Shown piece after piece: positions 57,747 through 64,000 of a DNA stretch of 64,000 nucleotides. The notes beneath the pieces are model-generated. The model was not told where the DNA came from, ran no database searches, and saw only the letters and a list, made by a program, of their open reading frames with translations. The stretch spans positions 1,736,001 to 1,800,000 of the forward strand of contig NC_054390.1 of NCBI RefSeq assembly GCF_001625195.1, given 5' to 3'. This DNA comes from Drechmeria coniospora. Taxonomy: Eukaryota; Ascomycota; Sordariomycetes; Hypocreales; Ophiocordycipitaceae. The stretch's first letter is position 1; each line of letters opens with the position of its first letter. Both the position numbers and the translations under genes were made by a program.

Positions 57747-60700
57747 ATAACTAAGGTCAGAAGACCAACCTATTAAAAATTAAAAAACATCTATAGGAAT
57801 AATAAATACAAATCAACAAACTACTATAGCAACTTAATACTATTATCCCAAGGATATAAGAACGACTAGATTTAATAGAGTCTACCCTTAGTACTAGTAC
57901 TAGTCTTAATAGGGTAAAGGAAGGCTATTCTAACTATACGCTAAATAAAAAGGCATTTAACTTCCCTAAATATACAAAACTTAAAGGTACTAAGAACTAT
58001 AAGCTATAGGAGCAATCCCTAGCAATATACCTTTAAGCCCTTAATCTAGAAGGTTTTTTAGATAAACCTTCTATAGCATTTAGTTTTTCAGGCAGGAATT
58101 AAGCCAATTTACTTATACTACTACGGGATAGCTATTCGAAAGAAATCTTAGTATTAACTACTTATATTAAAAATCTAACTTAAATTTATCTATTATTAAA
58201 GAAGCATTACTATAAAGGCTATAAAGCTAAGCGCTCCAACCTATATAAGGCCTACTATAGTCTTATATTTAAGGGGTATAAAGGAACACTTAATGTATTT
58301 AATACTAAATTCAATAGTCGACTTACTAAGCTATTACTAGCTAGAGCAATAATTAATCTATTAAACTAGACTAATTATTACCTTATATCTATTAAACCTG
58401 TATTTCTATATTAGGTAGCTATTTAGGAAAATAATCTTATATCTTCTAAAGCACTAGGACTCCAATGAAATATCTTTAACCTATAATATCTTATGGCTAA
58501 CCTAATAAAAGAAAATCGAAACTTTAGTACTACTGGAACGAATACATTTAGTTACTAAATATCTTAAGGACCTAAGAAAAAGAAGAAAGGAAATAAGTTT
58601 AATAAATCTAACTAATTAAGTTAACCTAATAAATTAATTTAATCTAAGAAACTAAATAAATCCAACTAATCGACTAAGCAACTAAAGGATACTATTAGTT
58701 TCTTAGTTAGTAACTATAGCCTAACTGTTAGCTATATAGACTTACCTAATTCCTACTAAGAATTAAATACTAATTCTATATAAGAATTAGAAATATTACC
58801 TAACTTAAATAATATCGGTACACTATATAGTATTATTAATACTAATATATACAATTAGGGCCTAATTTACAATACTAGCTCGACCTACTATTTAGTAAAC
58901 AATCGGTCTAAGTTTTTAAATTTCTAACTAATTATAAAATCCTAGTTAAAACTAATTATAACTAGAGGTAGTCCTATCTACCCTAGTAGAATTAGGAATA
59001 TAGAATTTATAGTATTAATTAATACTAACCTACTAACCTATAGTATACTTATACTAAAGGAGGTACTATATATTCTGAAGCTAGAAGTTAATATTATTAG
59101 TAGGATATATTACTACGGATTAGGGGGAATACTTATTAAGGAATCCCTATATAACTTAAACCGAAAAGTATATAGCCTACTAAACTTCTAAAGGTACGGC
59201 TTCTTCCTACAATAAGAAGGTCTAGATACACCTACTTTAAATAAGTCGGATTTAGCCTACTTCTACTACTATAGTAGCTACGGAATTATAGTAGAAATTC
59301 CTACGCAATAACCTTACTAGGCCAACGAGGCAGAAGACTATACGATACCTAAATTGGTGCTTAGGTCGGTACCTAGATCGGTGCCTAGGTCGGTACCTAG
59401 ATCGGTACCTAGGTCGGTACTTAGATTAGTACCTAAGTCGGTACCTAGTCCTGTACCAAGACCGGGACCTAGACCAAGACCAAGTCCTAGCCCAACTACT
59501 AGTTCGGCTAGTATAAGGGACCTTACTAAGGCTACCTTATATAAAGACCCTATAGAGGACCCAGTCCCTATAGAGGCAACAGACCTACTAGTAGCTCTAA
59601 CTACTAGTACTAAGGAACAAGCTATTCTAACTACCAGTACGGAATCTAGCAACTAGTCTTACCAAAGACTATTGCAACAAGCAGGCATTTAGCACATACG
59701 ACTAGGATATATTAGTTTACTACTTTTAAAAAAGACTAATAAAATTACTAATAGGCTACCTAACTTTATATCTATTAAGGTTACCGACTTCCAATGTATT
59801 ACTTATATACGGGCAAAATCCATAAGACGCTAGTTAAGGGAACTAATTAAGGACCCAGACTATATACTTAACTTAATCGAAGGGGATATATTTAGGATTA
59901 AACCTATATCCTATAATCGAAAATCTATTGGATTAATACTAATTAATCGAAAATCCCAATTCCGTTAGGTATATATCCTACCCAATAAGGAAGGACTAAT
60001 AATTCTTTAGGCTATAAAGAACTTCTTTTAAAGCCTAAAAACATACTATAGCCGTTACCCAAAAAGGCTATTCTATAATAGAGGACCTAAAATTAATACA
60101 TTATTATAGGACTAGCTAGGTACTAAAGGAATACTAGTTAATATATCTTACCTATATACCCCTAAACAAAACAGACTTACCGAACGGTCTATACAAGTTA
60201 TTCTAGACTAGCTATAAGTAACTATAATTTAGGCTAGCCTTCTACTTTTCCTCTAGTCTACTATACTTCCTGCTATAGTTAACTTAGTTAACTATACTGC
60301 AATTACTAATAGGGACCTAAGCCCCTATTAATTACTTAAGCAAGAACTACAAGGGCTAAAAACACCACCAAACCTTATAGCCTATAAGGCTATTAGTACC
60401 TACTGCAAAGTCCTAATCCCTTATTAGAAACGGATTTAAAGTACTAAATTAGTACAATGCACAGAACTAGCAAGGCTACTAGTAACGCTAGGTTCAAAAA
60501 CATACCTTATATATATACCTTCCAGAAGGGTAGTTACAAAAACTACCTTCCTAAAAATCCTAAAAGGTATTAGCCCTATCTCCTAAGGACTTTAATAACT
60601 ACTAAGTCCTAGTCCCTAAGGACTAGAGTTAGAGGGGGAAATTAAAATAGAAGATTATATCTTATAAACTACCTTTAGTCCCCAAACACCTAGGGAGACA

Positions 60701-62700
60701 GAGGGGGTCAATAGACCTACTAGTCCTACTAGGACCAGTAGACCTACTAGTCCTACTGGGACCAGTAGACCTACCAGTCCTACTAGGACTAGTAGACCTA
60801 CTAGTCCTACTAGGACTAGTAGGCCTACTAGGACTAGCAGACCTACTAGACCTACTAGGACCAGTAGGCTGCAAGAAGCCAACGGACCAACTAGTCCTAC
60901 TAGGACTAGTACAACCAAGGGGGTCCTAGCCCAGCCAACAAAGGATCTACTAAATACCTCCCTTCTAAATGCACTAGAACTAAAAGACAACCCTAACCTA
61001 ATAGATCTTAACCTAACGTATTGGATCCAGGACCTATACTACCAAGCCAAAGCAAAGTAAATACTAGTTAGCAGCAAGCCTACTAGCTAGAAATAGGTAC
61101 TTAAGTTAGACAACAAAGACCAGTAGATTAGTACTATATTCTTAGAATTCCAGCAGCTTATTTAGGTAGGGGTATTTTATTTTATTCCCCTTTAAGAAAT
61201 ACTAACTAGCAGACGACTTCTAAAAAGCTAACTTATACTATAAGTCAAAAAGGATCAGTAGAATAACCCTATTAAATTTAAGGTACGACTAGTAGCTAAG
61301 GGATTTATACAAATTAAAGGCCTTAACTATATAAAGACTTTTACAACTACTAGTATTCTACCTACCTAAAGGATACTATTAGCCCTAGCTGCCTAAAATA
61401 ACTAATACGTTAAGCAAATTAACTTTATTGGTACCTTCCTAAATAGTAAGCTACCTAAAGTTAATTATTTTAAAATTCCCAAGGGACTAAAAGCATTTAT
61501 TAGTCTTAATAAGAATAATAACTTAGCTAAGCTACTAGCTAAGCTAGGCTATAACCTAATAGTTAAACAAGGTATCCTTTTAAAAAGGGCACTCTACAAT
61601 CTAAAACAAGGACCTAAAGAGTAGCAGGAGGCACTAGCCAAACTACTACAACAATACGGATATAGCCCTCTTATATCTAATCCGGCTATTTACTATAATA
61701 ATACTACTAGTACTTATATAGTTAGCTATATCGACAATTACCTACTTATTAGACCAGACCTTATATATATTAACTAGCTAAAATAGCAACTATACAAGGT
61801 TTACCTAATTAAAAATCGTAGGTAGGCTGCTTTCTTCCTAGGTATATAGATTAATCGAACAACCAAGGGAATTACTCTTAGTCAAAAAGGGTATATTAAG
61901 AAAGCCCTATCCCAATTTAGGCTAACGGAGGCTAAGGCAGTAGTAATCCTACTATAGCTAGGGGTACTTAAACAGGCTATTACTATACCCCTTCCTCCCT
62001 TATCCGCTACCGACCAACTAGTATACTAACAAATAGTAGGGACCCTAATATACCTTATACTATTAACCTGACCAAATATAGCCTTTACAATACAATAGTT
62101 ATCTCGGTATATACACTAGGCTACTAGCCTACAGCTATCAGCCGGCAAGAACCTCCTCCAATATCTAAAAGGAACTATAGATCTAGCTATTTACTACTAG
62201 TCTAATTCCTTAGTACCTAATCTATTTGGATTTTCCAATAGCAATTTTGCAGGGGACTTAGATTCCTTTAAGTCAACCTACGGATACCTCTTTACCTTAG
62301 CAGGCGGACCTATCTACTGGAAATCAAAAAAAGCTAGTACTATTACTCTTTCTACCATAAAGGTAGAATCGGATACCCTATTAAAAGCTATTCGGAAACT
62401 TAAATAGCTAGATAGTCTATTTACTAAAATAAGTAAAAGTCTCTAAAAACTTATTCTACTATTATATAACAATAATAGATCTATCTCTAATACCAATAAC
62501 CCTAATTAGTATAACCGAACAAAGCATATATTGCTAAAGTTCCGGTATATACAGCAAGAAGTAACTAACGGACTAGCTAAAATTAGCTACCTAAATACTA
62601 AGTCTATACCTACCGATAGCCTTACTAAGGCTCTTACTACTAATCTCTTCCAATACTACCTTAGCCTACTAGGTCTCCAAGGAATCCCCATTTAGTAGTA
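57747..62700 (+). pseudogene. Degenerate Copia gag-pol
   Basis: Gag is at about 57747-58690 (first codon now ATA). The SVPR repeat is at 59340-59470, the integrase at 59690-60260 and the TSPTR linker at 60710-60905. RT is at 61120-62000 with the active site YIDN, where the first catalytic Asp is kept and the second lost. RNase H is at 62030-62660. It has fewer CpA losses than some of the other copies but still many stops. Confidence 0.84.
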
Positions 62701-62724
62701 GTTATACTAGCTAAATAGAGGGAG

Positions 62725-63461
62725 TATTAAAATACTAATATTTATACTAATAAGACTACCTAAATAGAATACTATCCTATTAGTATTAGTACTAGTACTA
62801 CTAGTACAGATACTATACTATACTGTAAGTATTAGTAAGCATATTAAGTTAACTAATAGTATATAATATACTACTTCTCCGAACTATAACTTAGAGCAAT
62901 ATACAGCAGTACTACTACCGACTAACTTACTACTGTAATATAACCTATATATATAGTAGCCAGTCGACCACTAAAGCTAATTAATCGGTACAATAATTAC
63001 TGCTCTCCCAATCGCTACTAGCGCTTACCAGCCCACAATACTAACTTAGGCCGGACTACCTATTTATTATATAATAGAATCAGCTAAGCTAATAACTAAA
63101 ACAATCCATCCAACCTTATAACGGAAGCAGTTAACTAAGAAGTAACTAAAACAGTTATCCAACTGTATAATAGTTTTAGCTATTTAAGCTATAGTACAAT
63201 AGCGCCTTTAATCTACAATAGAATCTCCAATAAAGCCGTTATTAGGAATTATTCTATAAATATAAATAGCCGCTCTTTTTCTATACTATAGCTAGAAGAA
63301 ATAATCGTATTCGTTTATATAACTCGGTACTATTAATTGTATACTCTTACCCAATTACTAACTAGTACTTCCCTTATTGCTATTACTAATAGTATAATTG
63401 ATTTACTAGTCCGTGCAATATACTTCTACTATCCCCTCCTCTTACGCATCAATTGCAAAGA
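62725..63461 (+). repeat. 3' LTR of the plus Copia, subfamily 2 (737 bp)
   Basis: It starts TATTAAAATAC after a GAGGGAG polypurine tract and ends ATCAATTGCAAAGA. It is followed by the TSD GTTAT. Confidence 0.92.
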
Positions 63462-64000
63462 GTTATTACTATAGCCTGCTTAAGTACTTCTAGCTATAGC
63501 GGTATTACTATTGCCTTAGACTCCTTTAACCTAAATTGGAATAGGGCTTCCTTAATATACCCTTTTTGGCTAAGGGTAATACCCTTAGTTATTCGACTAA
63601 TTTATATGCCTAGGAAGAAGGCGGCCTATCCATAGTCTTCAATTGGGTAAACCTTATATAATTGTTACTTTAACTTATTAATATATATAAGGTTTAGTCC
63701 AATAAGTAGGTAGTTATTAATATAGCTAACTATATAAGTACTAGTAGTACTATTATAGTAGATAGCCGGATTAGATATAAGGGGGCTATATCCATATTAT
63801 TATAGTAGTTTAGTAAGTACCTCCTGCTATTCTTTAGGTCCTTATTTTAGGCCGTAGAGTGCCTTTTTTAAAAGGATACCTTGTTTAACTACCGGATTAT
63901 AGCCTAGCTTAGCTAGTAGCTTAGTTAAATTATTAGTCTTATTAAGACTAATAAATGCTTTTAGTCCCTTAGGGATTTTAAGATAATTAACTTTAGGTAG

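Larger units (their letters stand above)
48455..63461 (+). mobile_element. Full-length Copia with TSD GTTAT, carrying two nested insertions
   Basis: 5' LTR = 48455-48526 plus 55751-56415 (737 bp when joined). The internal region is 56416-62724 and the 3' LTR 62725-63461 (also 737 bp). TSDs GTTAT lie at 48450-48454 and 63462-63466. It is interrupted in its 5' LTR by a minus-strand Copia (48527-55745) and in its leader by a solo LTR (56609-57403). Confidence 0.93.
47131..64000 (-). mobile_element. Minus-strand Copia, split by a nested element, 5' part beyond the window
   Basis: Reading on the minus strand, its 3' LTR is 47714-47131 and the RNase H and RT C-terminus are at 47715-48449. The nested plus-strand Copia (48455-63461, TSD GTTAT) interrupts it. 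RT continues at 63467-64000 (active site YINN). The integrase, gag and 5' LTR lie right of the window. CTTAT at 47126-47130 would be its left TSD. All RT motifs carry RIP-type changes. Confidence 0.87.

Overview
This window is nuclear DNA from a filamentous ascomycete (Pezizomycotina). A Sordariomycete, perhaps Hypocrealean, is my guess and is not proven. The reasons are short introns of 47-141 nt with CTAAC/CTGAC-like branch sites, conserved fungal proteins, and large AT-rich retrotransposon blocks with the signature of repeat-induced point mutation (RIP). In those blocks CpA/TpG is strongly depleted, TpA is rich, and stops in the old reading frames are almost all TAG/TAA, as expected from CAG/CAA.

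Layout. (1) 1-19,054: a five-level nest of LTR retrotransposons. From youngest to oldest these are a chromodomain Gypsy (minus), Copia (plus), Copia (minus), Copia (plus) and Copia (minus). (2) 19,055-35,390: a gene island of normal base composition with six genes: Aquarius/Cwf11 (+), tRNA CCA-adding enzyme (-), a 90-aa conserved small protein (+), Syf1 (-), V-ATPase subunit D (+) and the U1A/U2B''-type snRNP protein (-). It also holds decayed partial copies of the CCA gene. (3) 35,391-64,000: a second nest. A decayed Gypsy is split by a solo LTR, a full-length Copia and a 592-bp LTR-flanked mini-element. Next to it is a truncated Gypsy, into which a minus-strand Copia inserted. That Copia contains a plus-strand Copia, which contains another minus-strand Copia plus two solo LTRs. 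Most insertion events here are supported by exact 5-bp target-site duplications (TSDs).

Function. Three of the six intact genes encode splicing factors (Aquarius, Syf1, U2 B''-like). Aquarius and Syf1/XAB2 belong to the same intron-binding complex of the spliceosome. The CCA enzyme matures tRNA 3' ends, and subunit D is the rotor shaft of the vacuolar ATPase. Exon structures were worked out by hand from conserved protein sequence, splice signals and frame. All five multi-exon models with recognised homologues add up to whole codons. Two introns, in adjacent genes, use GC-AG boundaries.

No intact transposon gene was found. All readable Copia RT active sites have lost at least one catalytic Asp. 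I saw no rRNA, confident tRNA or CRISPR. The most unusual items are the mini LTR element at 45,865-46,456, the coding-like plus-strand frame at 1-798 antisense to the neighbouring Gypsy pol, the chimeric RIP-mutated CCA1 fragment at 27,884-28,303, and the four interchangeable U3 cores among Copia LTRs that share the same ends.
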